The notes below the pieces were generated by a model. That model was given only the letters and a program-made list of their open reading frames with translations, made no database searches and was not told the DNA's origin. DNA of 64,000 nucleotides from JACMLD01 sp038207265. Its GTDB lineage: Bacteria > Bacteroidota > Bacteroidia > Chitinophagales > Chitinophagaceae. Location of the stretch: assembly GCA_038207265.1 (NCBI GenBank), contig JBBQZZ010000009.1, positions 62,001 through 126,000 on the forward strand, given 5' to 3'. This document shows positions 8,604-17,500 of the stretch, one piece after another. Position 1 is the first letter of the stretch. The number at the start of each line of letters is the position of its first letter. Position numbers and translations under genes: made by a program.

Positions 8604-9955
8604 AGCGTATGGAAACAGTGCAGTATTCGCAAGCTTATTTGCGTAAACGAAAAATGATGATGGTTCTACCGGCATTGGTATTGCCCTTTCTAACCCTGGC
8701 ATTCTGGGCACTCGGCGGAGGTCGGATATCTGCTGCTGAAACAAATCAAACAGGTATTACAAAAGGGCTCAACCTGCAATTACCCAATGCCAAACTCAAA
8801 GAAGACAAGGGATTAAACAAGCTTTCCTATTATGAAATAGCAGCTGCCGATTCAGCGAAACTGAAAGAACGTATGCGTAACGACCCTTATTTTAAAGTAA
8901 AAAATATTCCAACCGGCAATGAACTGGTAGAAGTGGAGGAAGATACAACCTCCAGTGTCTTTACTAAACAATATACAGCGGTTCACAAATCCGGTTTGAA
9001 TAGTTCCCCTTACAACAAAAAAGGAAATTTAGATACCAATGAAGAAAACGTGTTAAAGAAGCTGAGCCAGCTAAATGCGACGCTTGATAATACTGCTTCT
9101 GGTTCTACTTTTAAAAATGATAACCACGGAAATTATACTGTTTCAAAACAGCCTTCCGCAAACAAAGAGGAAGTTGACAGGCTTGAAAATATGATGCAGG
9201 CCATGCAACAAAAAGACAATATAGAGGATCCAGAAATGAAGCAGATTAATGGCATGCTGGAAAAAATAATGGATATCCAGCACCCTGAAAGAATAAAAGA
9301 TAAGCTCCAGCAAAACTCCATTGAACACAAGCAACAGGTATTTCCAGTGACTTCCAATGAAAACAATACTCCTGTTACTCTTTTAGGAGGTACTGAACAT
9401 CGCATTCATGATACAATGGGGAAAGCGGCAATACCCATAAAGCAAAATGCTTTTTATTCAGGGGAAGATAACTTTTCAACTGAAAAAGATGTGCAAAATT
9501 CGATTTCTGCAGTCATTCATGAAACACAAACAATTGTTTCAGGCTCAACAATAAAATTGAGGTTACTAACTGATGTTTATATAAATGGGGCGTTAATACC
9601 AAAAGACAATTTTGTTTTTGGCATAGCATCCCTAAATGGAGAACGATTAATCATTGAAATTAAAAGTATCAGGTATAATAATTCGCTTTTCCCAATAGCC
9701 TTGTCTGTATCTGATATGGATGGAATGGATGGTATCTATATTCCTGGTGCAATAGCAAGAACTTCAGCCAAAGAATCTTCTGACAAAGCTATCCAAAGTG
9801 TCGCATTGAATAGTCTTGACCCTTCGGTCGGTGCACAAGCCGCCAGCGCAGGCATTGAGGCAGCCAAAACATTGTTAAGTAAGAAGGTGAAACTAGTAAA
9901 AGTTACACTCAAAGCTGGTTACCAGGTATTATTGAAAGACAACAATACAAAATAA
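8600..9955 (+). CDS. traM: conjugative transfer protein TraM (VirB10-like)
   Basis: Protein of 451 residues. A short cytoplasmic head (VQYSQAYLRKRK) is followed by one membrane helix at about 22-40, a long low-complexity periplasmic linker, and a folded C-terminal domain from about residue 300 (IKLRLLTDVYINGALIPKDNFVFGIASLNGERL). This is the typical build of TraM in Bacteroidetes conjugative transposons, equivalent to VirB10, which spans the periplasm and gates the channel. The linker has a stretch with DRLENMMQAMQQ that may form a coiled coil. The start overlaps the stop of the preceding gene (ATGA). Confidence 0.9.
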   Translation: MKRMETVQYSQAYLRKRKMMMVLPALVLPFLTLAFWALGGGRISAAETNQTGITKGLNLQLPNAKLKEDKGLNKLSYYEIAAADSAKLKERMRNDPYFKVKNIPTGNELVEVEEDTTSSVFTKQYTAVHKSGLNSSPYNKKGNLDTNEENVLKKLSQLNATLDNTASGSTFKNDNHGNYTVSKQPSANKEEVDRLENMMQAMQQKDNIEDPEMKQINGMLEKIMDIQHPERIKDKLQQNSIEHKQQVFPVTSNENNTPVTLLGGTEHRIHDTMGKAAIPIKQNAFYSGEDNFSTEKDVQNSISAVIHETQTIVSGSTIKLRLLTDVYINGALIPKDNFVFGIASLNGERLIIEIKSIRYNNSLFPIALSVSDMDGMDGIYIPGAIARTSAKESSDKAIQSVALNSLDPSVGAQAASAGIEAAKTLLSKKVKLVKVTLKAGYQVLLKDNNTK

Positions 9956-9984
9956 TCTATTATTAAATTTTAAAACCAAAGTGT

Positions 9985-10860
9985 ATGAAACGATTCAGTG
10001 TGATATTGGTAAAAGTAATAGCCGGGCTTTTATTTTTTCTAAATACCCATGCGCAAGTTGTAAATGAGTTGCCGCACCCGGACATTATTCCGTCATTAAC
10101 ATTGCCCATTTGCTTCAACAAGACCACTAACCTGATATTCCCTTTTAAGATTAAAAGCATTGACAGGGGCAGTAAGGACTTGCTGGTGCAAAAAGCAAAA
10201 GGGGTTGAAAATGTTTTACAACTAAAAGCGGCAATAGAAAACTTTGAAGAAACAAATCTCAGCGTAATAACCAGTGATGGCAGGCTATATTCATTCGTTG
10301 TCTTTTACTCAAGCACCCCCGGCGCTCTCAATCTTCATTTTGTTAAAGACAGTAGTTTAATTAAAGAACCAGGCTTACAATTCCCGGTTGTTACTAATGA
10401 GGCCGTAATTGAGACAGATGCACAGAATATTAATGGACTGAAACGGGATGTTTTTTGGATTAAGGATAAAAAATATGGTATTAGAATGAGATTGACCGGC
10501 TTATATGTAAGAAATGATGTTCTGTATTTTCAGATTCAATTGCAAAACAGATCTACCATCAATTACGACATTGATATGCTGCATTTTTTTATTAAAGACC
10601 GAAAACAAGCCAGGCGTACTGCATCACAGGAGCTTCCTGTTTTGCCTTTATACATTTATGGCAATAACTTATCAGTTAAAGGTGATTCAAGCCAATCATT
10701 GGTCTACGCACTGCCAAAGTTTACCATCCCGGACAAAAAATGGCTTCATGTTCAAATGATGGAGAAAAACGGCGGAAGGCATTTGCAGTTAAGAATAGGC
10801 AACAGAAGAATTGTAAACGCGAAGATGCTGGCGGAAACACCTTCATCAACATTACAATGA
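9985..10860 (+). CDS. traN: conjugative transfer protein TraN (VirB9-like)
   Basis: Protein of 291 residues with a signal peptide ending near NTHAQV (about residue 24). The mature part reads LPICFNKTTNLIFPFKIKSI, then DRGSKDLLVQKAKGVENVLQL, which is the recognisable signature of Bacteroidetes TraN. The family is the VirB9-like outer part of the type IV secretion core complex and lies in the periplasm with TraM. The C-terminal third has beta strands and the PKFTIPDKKWLHVQMMEKNGGRHLQL region also usual for the family. Its stop shares an ATGA with the following gene. Confidence 0.9.
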   Translation: MKRFSVILVKVIAGLLFFLNTHAQVVNELPHPDIIPSLTLPICFNKTTNLIFPFKIKSIDRGSKDLLVQKAKGVENVLQLKAAIENFEETNLSVITSDGRLYSFVVFYSSTPGALNLHFVKDSSLIKEPGLQFPVVTNEAVIETDAQNINGLKRDVFWIKDKKYGIRMRLTGLYVRNDVLYFQIQLQNRSTINYDIDMLHFFIKDRKQARRTASQELPVLPLYIYGNNLSVKGDSSQSLVYALPKFTIPDKKWLHVQMMEKNGGRHLQLRIGNRRIVNAKMLAETPSSTLQ

Positions 10861-12020
10861 ACAATGAGCATGTCATATCGGGCGAAGTATTGGACTTGAT
10901 AAAGTTAGCCGTCAGTAAGGGGGAAAACTGGATGGCGTACAATAACAGCCTGTATTTTATTGATAAAGGCGATATATTCTTTTTTAAAAGTCGTGAGGAA
11001 GCAAATGAATTTTCCAACAATAGCTCAAGCGATTATGATCGGTTTAATATAATCCACTTGAGTTACCCTGAAGAAATATTCAAACAAATAGACTACAATG
11101 ATTCACCTGAAATTAAACAGTCACCTGATTTATCACAAATAAAAAATACAACTATGAACGAGGAAAATGTGAAGTATCTCAAAGACAATCTCAAATACAT
11201 GGGATTCGGAGATAAGTTAAATGAGACAATGGAGAAAAACATGGCTGAACAAAAGCCAGAGTTTACGTTAAAGATGCAGACTGAAATTAATAAAAAACCT
11301 GTGGAAGCAGATTTGCATTTTAAGAAATCGGAAACTACTGACATGTATTTCTTCAATCGCTATGACGTAAAAATCAAAAATACTGACGATCTGTCGAAGG
11401 ATTTGCAGCAGACCTTTTACATCAATAAAGGGCAGGGTGTAACATTGAAGGAGTCTTACAATCTTCTTGAAGGCCGGGCAGTTCACAAAAACCTGACTGA
11501 CAAAGAGGGAGAAAAATACAAAGCATGGGTGCAGCTTGATCTAAGTGCAAAAGACGATAAAGGCATTTATAAAAGGCAGCAATACCATGAAAATTATGGA
11601 TATAACGTGCATGAAGTGCTGGCTAAATATCCCATCAAAGAATTATTGGATCCGAAACAAAAGGAAGACCTGGTGAACTCATTACAGAAAGGCAATGTAC
11701 AGATGGTGACGCTTGTAAAAGAAGGCAAATCTGAAAAACTATATTTGGAGGCAGATCCTAAATACAAAGATGTAAAAGTTTACGATTCTAAGATGCAATT
11801 ATTACCAAAAGAAGAAAAGGAGAAGTATCAATCCATTGGACAAACTGGAACCAGCCGGACTGTAAAAGAAGAAGAGGGAACAGATAAAAAAAAAGACCTG
11901 AAACAGGAAGTTAAACCAGAAAAAGAGGGCCTTGCCAAAGACAAAGCCGTAAAGAGCAATGACAAATCTCTGTTGCCAAAAAAAACGGAAAGTAATAAAA
12001 AGGGGATGGGCATTTCATAA
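10857..12020 (+). CDS. soluble accessory protein of the conjugative element with basic C-terminal tail (DUF3945-like)
   Basis: Protein of 387 residues, no signal peptide or membrane helix. ATG 10857 overlaps the traN stop and is preferred to upstream in-frame codons inside traN. Residues 1-99 form one domain. From Met100 (base 11154, a possible internal start) a second domain begins with MNEENVKYLKDNLKYMGFGD, paralogous to the start of the next gene's product. Around 200-230 is FYINKGQGVTLKESYNLLEGR, recalling DUF3945-type proteins of Bacteroidetes elements. The last 60 residues are highly charged and end in KSLLPKKTESNKKGMGIS, nearly the same as the end of the giant helicase downstream. The function is not known; delivery to the recipient or DNA binding are hypotheses. 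Confidence 0.7.
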   Translation: MNNEHVISGEVLDLIKLAVSKGENWMAYNNSLYFIDKGDIFFFKSREEANEFSNNSSSDYDRFNIIHLSYPEEIFKQIDYNDSPEIKQSPDLSQIKNTTMNEENVKYLKDNLKYMGFGDKLNETMEKNMAEQKPEFTLKMQTEINKKPVEADLHFKKSETTDMYFFNRYDVKIKNTDDLSKDLQQTFYINKGQGVTLKESYNLLEGRAVHKNLTDKEGEKYKAWVQLDLSAKDDKGIYKRQQYHENYGYNVHEVLAKYPIKELLDPKQKEDLVNSLQKGNVQMVTLVKEGKSEKLYLEADPKYKDVKVYDSKMQLLPKEEKEKYQSIGQTGTSRTVKEEEGTDKKKDLKQEVKPEKEGLAKDKAVKSNDKSLLPKKTESNKKGMGIS

Positions 12021-12057
12021 ATCGAACAGATCATCTTTTCGTTAAAAGAATTGTATT

Positions 12058-12822
12058 ATGAATATCGAAAATATTGCGGCATTGGCTGCACAGTTACATT
12101 CGTTGGGTTTTGAAAATTTAAGCTCATCCATATTAAAAAGAATCTCTTTCAGGCCGGTCAATTTTCTTCTTTTCCAGCGGATGAAGAAGGGTAACGATCA
12201 GTTGAGCTTTCATTTATATTTTGAAAAAGATAATAAGGAAAACGCCTATTCACTGCAGTATTACGATGCAACCCTTCAAAATGCAGCAGTTTTAGTTGAT
12301 ACAACAGTAAATGGAGTCAATATACCTGAACTTGAAAAAAAGATGGCAGAAATCGACTGGAAAACATCTTTTGAATTGGATAATAAAAAACAATGGAGCG
12401 TAACAGATAAAGCAAGCTGGGAAAAGGAACTTAAAGTTGAATCTGCCGTTGAGGAACTGGAGAAGTTAGAATCATCTGACGATGGGAAAGTTGTTGCTGC
12501 TAGCATAAAGATCAAATATTGGGCTGGTATGCCATACCAGGAACTTGTTGGTAATATCAGCCCTTTAAAAAGCAAGTCAGAGGTGAGTCAACGATTTTAT
12601 GTTTCAGATGGCCAGCCAGGCATCTCAGTTGATGAAGCTTATCGTTTTTTGCAAAACAGGTGGTGGGAGAAACAAATGCAGGCTAAAAAGAAACAAGCAG
12701 AAATTTCTCAAACAGGAGAAAATGAAAATGATAGTCAAAGCTCATCAGGAAGTGGACTTCTAAAAAAGAAACGTTTTGGTAGTGGTAAAGGCGCTAAAAA
12801 GAATAAAACCGTTCAACAGTAA
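12058..12822 (+). CDS. soluble accessory protein, paralogue of the preceding gene product
   Basis: Protein of 254 residues without export signal. It opens with MNIENIAALAAQLHSLGFEN, matching the second domain of its neighbour (MNEEN...LKYMGFGD). Later it carries a strand with FHLYFEKD (neighbour: ADLHFKKS) and RFYVSDGQPGISVDEAYRFLQNR (neighbour: FYINKGQGVTLKESYNLLEGR). The order of shared segments implies duplication. The last 25 residues are basic and glycine/serine-rich (GLLKKKRFGSGKGAKKNK), a looser version of the tail seen on two other proteins of this region. It is 37 bases after its paralogue and 9 bases before the next gene. Function unknown. Confidence 0.65.
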   Translation: MNIENIAALAAQLHSLGFENLSSSILKRISFRPVNFLLFQRMKKGNDQLSFHLYFEKDNKENAYSLQYYDATLQNAAVLVDTTVNGVNIPELEKKMAEIDWKTSFELDNKKQWSVTDKASWEKELKVESAVEELEKLESSDDGKVVAASIKIKYWAGMPYQELVGNISPLKSKSEVSQRFYVSDGQPGISVDEAYRFLQNRWWEKQMQAKKKQAEISQTGENENDSQSSSGSGLLKKKRFGSGKGAKKNKTVQQ

Positions 12823-12831
12823 AATAAGGAT

Positions 12832-13119
12832 ATGGAATTATTTCCACCATTAACTGGGTTCTATGAAGCCATTGAAGATGATGCAAGGATCAGCACTACG
12901 CACATCAGTCTTTATATGGCTTTATTACAACAGTGGAACATGACTGGTGGGACAAATCCTTTAATCGTTATAAGATCCAACATTATGAAGGCAGCCAAAA
13001 TAAATGCCCGCCACACTTATAATAAATGCATGAATAATCTGAAGGAGTTTGGCTACATAAGCTATACGCCTGCAACAAACTCATTTAATAACAGCACTGT
13101 TTACCTGAAAGGATTGTGA
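12832..13119 (+). CDS. small winged-helix-like protein of the element
   Basis: Protein of 95 residues. The pattern is helical with a likely winged-helix core: a helix with ISLYMALLQQWN, then SNIMKAAKINARHTYNKCMNNL as a putative helix-turn-helix, then a short hairpin EFGYISYTPATNSFNNSTVYL. Such small proteins are common near the end of Bacteroidetes conjugative elements and resemble the N-terminal DNA-binding modules of replication initiators or regulators. I recognise the layout but not a named family. It is tightly spaced after the preceding gene. A regulatory or replication-linked role is inference. Confidence 0.55.
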   Translation: MELFPPLTGFYEAIEDDARISTTHISLYMALLQQWNMTGGTNPLIVIRSNIMKAAKINARHTYNKCMNNLKEFGYISYTPATNSFNNSTVYLKGL

Positions 13120-13134
13120 TAATGAAATGTGGTT

Positions 13135-13443
13135 ATGGAAAAGAATCTATCAGTACCAATTTTAATCCCATTTGAACCGGAAGAGTTCTGGGCTCAAATC
13201 CGGGTAATAATCAGGGAAGAGGTGTCGAGAGGTCAAAAGGAGCATCTCACTTTGGCAACCATTACAGAAACACCCGGACTTACGGAAAAACCTTTGTATA
13301 AAATCCAGGAGATCTGCTCACTTTTTAAAGTCACCAAACCCACTATTTATGACTGGATAAAACATGGCAAATTGAAAAGGGTTAAAATTAGGTCAAGGGT
13401 GTATTTTCTAGGCAGCGATATCCGGCAATTAATGCAGGTATAA
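13135..13443 (+). CDS. helix-turn-helix DNA-binding protein (excisionase/MerR-like)
   Basis: Protein of 102 residues. The last 50 residues read KIQEICSLFKVTKPTIYDWIKHGKLKRVKI...YFLGSDI, a textbook HTH_17/excisionase-type helix-turn-helix with the recognition helix around KPTIYDWIKHG. The first half has an acidic-aromatic stretch (FEPEEFWAQIRVIIREEV) often seen before such domains in Bacteroidetes elements. ATG 13135 is chosen; the frame also has a GTG two codons upstream. Proteins of this kind either control transfer genes or act as recombination directionality factors. With no integrase visible in the window the choice cannot be made here. Confidence 0.7.
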   Translation: MEKNLSVPILIPFEPEEFWAQIRVIIREEVSRGQKEHLTLATITETPGLTEKPLYKIQEICSLFKVTKPTIYDWIKHGKLKRVKIRSRVYFLGSDIRQLMQV

Positions 13444-13501
13444 TCATTCGATTAATTTCATCAGCAATTACCATCCAATTCTTTCGATTTATAAAACGAT
13501 T

Positions 13502-13993
13502 ATGGAGGATATTCTTATTAAAAAACTTTATGAATACATCAGCGAAAATAATCCTGATGTATTGCTTCAATTGGAGGAGCAGGGAAAGGTTACTGAATAC
13601 TTGATAAATAAGGTGAGTTCAGTAAATACCTTACTGAATGAGTTGAGTCGGGAGCAACCTGCATATATCGTAGAAGACACTTGCATGAATAAAGTAACAC
13701 AAGACCTGCTGCCATCTAAATACAATTACATCCGCAACATACTGGAAGATGAATTTGAGGATACTTTCCAAAGATTAGTTGTTACTGGTCTGCTCCGGTT
13801 TGAAGCTATAAATATAATCACACATTGCCAATCTGTGTTTGAGGATCTGAATTTTTCAGAAGAAACAGAGGATAACCAATATCTAAGGTATGCCATTATT
13901 GGTGCTATCAGTGACTACCTGATAAAGAGTGTAACAAGTGAGAATGAAACTGTGAACAATGAGTTACAACGGTCATCAAAAACTGAAGGATAA
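13502..13993 (+). CDS. DUF1896-like protein of unknown function
   Basis: Acidic, helical protein of 163 residues. It has a first segment with YISENNPDVLLQLEEQG, a central YNYIRNILEDEFEDTFQRLV and a C-terminal YLRYAIIGAISDYL. The length and this order resemble DUF1896 proteins, which travel with Bacteroidetes mobile elements next to large methylase/helicase genes. The similarity is from memory of the pattern and only moderate. The 3' end overlaps the start of the methylase reading frame by 35 bases, so the two are probably translated together. A partner or chaperone of the methylase/helicase is possible but unproven. Confidence 0.5.
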   Translation: MEDILIKKLYEYISENNPDVLLQLEEQGKVTEYLINKVSSVNTLLNELSREQPAYIVEDTCMNKVTQDLLPSKYNYIRNILEDEFEDTFQRLVVTGLLRFEAINIITHCQSVFEDLNFSEETEDNQYLRYAIIGAISDYLIKSVTSENETVNNELQRSSKTEG

Positions 13994-14522
13994 TATTGTT
14001 GCCATCCGTATTGCAATGGAATGGCAACAGGGACAAACTCTTTTACCTGAGCAGGTGGAAGAATTAAAAAAATATGCAGGTTTTGGTGGGTTGAAAGCAG
14101 TATTGTATCCAAGCGGGCCTAAAGAAGAATGGATAAAACTAAATGCCTCAAAAGAAGATTTAAAGCTCTACCCGCAAATTGTGGAACTGCATCAATTATT
14201 ACAGCGGCATACTAATGAAGCAGAATATAAACAGGCTATTGATTCCATTAAGAATAGCATCCTCACTGCCTTTTACACTCCAGCAATCGTTCCTCATACT
14301 TTATTCCATGTATTGAAAGAACAAGGCATTGAGCCTAAGAGTCTTTATGAACCGAGCAGTGGTGCCGGGATCTTTGCAACCCATGCTGCATCGGCTTTCC
14401 CGTCACTAGAAAATATCACCGCTGTTGAAAAAGATATTATTTCGGGACTGGTATTGACAGCATTGGGCAGTTCAATACCCGTTCCGGTTTCCGTCCAGGT
14501 GAAAGGTTTTGAGAACACATAA
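13959..14522 (+). CDS. N-terminal part of a DarB-like N6-adenine methylase/helicase, ended by an in-frame TAA
   Basis: 187 codons encoding the first part of an N6-adenine DNA methyltransferase domain. Visible motifs are AFYTP (residues 104-108, motif X type) and EPSSGAGIF (131-139, the SAM-binding motif I). The frame ends at TAA 14520-14522 and continues without any shift into the next entry, where motif IV (SNIPFGNF) appears ten codons after ATG 14547's position is reached. The ancestral protein was therefore one chain of about 1832 residues. This piece alone lacks the catalytic NPPF-type motif and cannot be an active methylase by itself. It overlaps the end of the DUF1896-like gene. Whether this is a nonsense mutation, a base error, readthrough or a genuine split gene cannot be told from the sequence. 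Confidence 0.7.
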   Translation: MSYNGHQKLKDNIVAIRIAMEWQQGQTLLPEQVEELKKYAGFGGLKAVLYPSGPKEEWIKLNASKEDLKLYPQIVELHQLLQRHTNEAEYKQAIDSIKNSILTAFYTPAIVPHTLFHVLKEQGIEPKSLYEPSSGAGIFATHAASAFPSLENITAVEKDIISGLVLTALGSSIPVPVSVQVKGFENT

Positions 14523-14546
14523 AATGATGAGAATGGAAAGTTTGAT

Positions 14547-17500
14547 ATGATTGTAAGTAATATCCCTTTTGGAAATTTCCCGGTTCTTGATGCCGCATTC
14601 AAAGACGAATCATTAACAGGTAAAATTCACAACTACTTTTTTGCAAAAGGGTTGGACAAAATAAAAGAAGGAGGGCTGTTGGCTTATATCGCTACAAATT
14701 CATTTTTAAACAGCCCGTCTAACCAAATGGCAAGAGAATATTTATTCAATCATGCTGATTTTATCAGCCTTAATGTAATGCCCGATAACCTGATGAAGGA
14801 CACAGGCAATACAGAAGCCCCCAGCCATTTATTAATTGCTCAAAAGAATATGAGCAAGACTTCTCTTTTTGAAAAAGAACAACTATTAATAAGCACCATT
14901 GAGCTGGAAAATGAGTATGGAAAATACAATAACAATCAATACATCTCCCTGCATCCCGAAATTGTTATTGGGGATAGAATACAGGCGGGGAAAAATCAGT
15001 ATGGAAAGGCCACTCAAACAGTGTGGCAAAATGCGGACATCAATTCCATTACAGTTCAATTAACAGAAACTATAACAGATGGGATAAAAAATAATTTCAA
15101 TAAGGAGGCATTTGCCAAAACTATTGCACCGGAAAGTGTTGGAACAGGTAAAATGCTTACTTATCTTCCAATGCCGGAAAACAAAGCGGATAATAGTGTT
15201 GTTCAATTGGGGCTATTTGACATTGTACCTGCTGCCAGTATCAACAGGGCTGCTTCCTATATCAATCCATTAGATGCAACAGTAGTGGACCGGAAAACGG
15301 CCAGGATAGCCAATATCATCAAAACGGCAGACAAACCAGATCATGAAGTTCTTCTGCTGATTGTAGCAAAATCAATAGCATTTAAGCAATACCATTACAA
15401 GCTGTATTCAAATGTCGAAGAAATACAATTCTCTGCAAATTGGATGACAGCATCGGCAATTCATCGTGAATTGACGGGCTTACCTAAACTATTACAACAG
15501 TTCAACCATCAATTTCATAACGAAGGCGAAGGCGTTTTTCATATTGCATTTAATAATAAAGGGGGGCAGTTTGCTGAAATAAAAGACTTAAACCCTTATC
15601 ACAAAGAAGGAACGCTTGTTATACATGACAACCGGATAGGGTTTGTTTCTTATATCACTTCGGAAAATGAAAAGCCTGTTTTCCTGCCGAGCCTTTACGA
15701 AAAGAAAGATATTGGCTTTTATCAGCAATACACTACTGTGAGAGATGAATATTTAATGCTTGCTGATAAAGAAGCAAGTGAAAATATTGAATACCCTGAA
15801 CTAAGAAAACAATTAAATGAATCCTATGATACTTTAATAGAAGGTTATGGCATTTTAAATTCAACTACCAACAGGCAACGTATATTAAAAGATGAGGCCT
15901 TTGGTTTTGTAGTGATGGCATCGCTCGAAAGAAAAGAAGGAGAGCAGTATTTTAAAGCTGATATACTGACTCAATCGTTAATTCAAAAGCAGCAGGCTTT
16001 TAGAACAGATAAACCGGTAGAAGCTTTGGCAAAAAGCTTGAATGATAAAGGCCTTGTGGATATAGAGTTTATTGCTGCGGCTACTGACAGTACCCATGCT
16101 GATACTATACAGGCGTTAGGTAATCATATTTACCTAAATCCGGCAAATAGTGAATGGGAAACCGCCGACCTGTTATTAAGCGGTAATGTAGTTATCAAAC
16201 TTGGCGTTGCAAAAGCAGCAATTGAGAAAGTGCCAGCGGATGTGCAACTACAAAGAAGCCTGGAGGCGTTAGAGAAAATACAGCCTGAGAAAATACCATT
16301 TGAATTATTGGATTTTAATCTGGGGGAAAGATGGATACCAGACGATTATTACAATCGATTTGCATCTAATTTGTTCGAACTGAATACTACCGTTAATTAT
16401 TTTCAATCGCTGGATACTTTTAAAGTAAAAACAGATAGCAGTAATGCAAAAACAAACCAGGAATATGCGGTTACTACCAAAAGTGGCAAGATTTCTTATG
16501 GTCATACATTACTTGAACATGCTTTAGAAAACACCACACCTTTTTACACTTATGAAATTGACTCAGGCGATAGAACAATCCGGGTGCCCGATAACGATGC
16601 CATACAATTAGCCCATCAGAAGATTGAATCAATCCGTAACAATTTTAATGACTGGTTAAAAGACTTACCAAACAGCGATAAGAAAGAGTTAGAAACTTTA
16701 TACAATGATACTTTCAATTGCTATGTCCTGAGAGAATATGATGGCAGTCATTTGCAATTCCCAGGATTAGACAGGAAAAGATTGGGCATTGAAGATTTAT
16801 ACAGTTCCCAAAAGAATTCTGCATGGAGGATTATACAAAACCGTGGTGCTTTAATTGACCACGAAGTTGGCTTGGGTAAAACCCTTACGATGATTGTGGC
16901 TGCCCATGAAATGAAACGGCTGGGCATTGTAAACAAACCCATGATACTGGCTTTAAAAGCAAATGTGAACCAGATAAGAGATACTTACCGGAAGGCCTAT
17001 CCAAATGCAAAGCTGTTGGCGCCTGGTGAAAACGATTTTACACCAACAAAAAGGATTCGTCTGTCCCACGAAATCAAAAACAATAATTGGGATTGTATCA
17101 TTTTAACGCATGACCAGTTTGGTAAAATACCACAGTCTCATGAAATACAAAGAGAAATTTTTCAAAAAGAGTTAGACAATGTTGAAAAGGATTTGTATAC
17201 GCTGAAAGATATTGGTGGTGAAATATCGAGACGAATGCTGAAAGGCCTGGAGATACGAAAAAGCAATTTGGGCATAAAGCTGCAAGGCATCCGAAAAGAC
17301 ATTGAAGAAAAGAAAGATGCAGGCATAAGTTTTAAAGATTTAGGTATTGACCATTTGTTTATTGATGAGTCGCATAAATTTAAGAACCTGACATTCACCA
17401 CAAGGCATGACAGGGTTGCTGGTTTAGGTAATATTGAGGGTAGTCAAAAAGCGTTGAATATGCTTTTTGCTGTAAGAACTTTACAGGATAAATTCGATAG

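Noticed and set aside
10740..10856. Upstream in-frame extension of the DUF3945-like protein
   Set aside because: It lies wholly inside traN, and the ATG at 10857 overlaps the traN stop as elsewhere in this operon.
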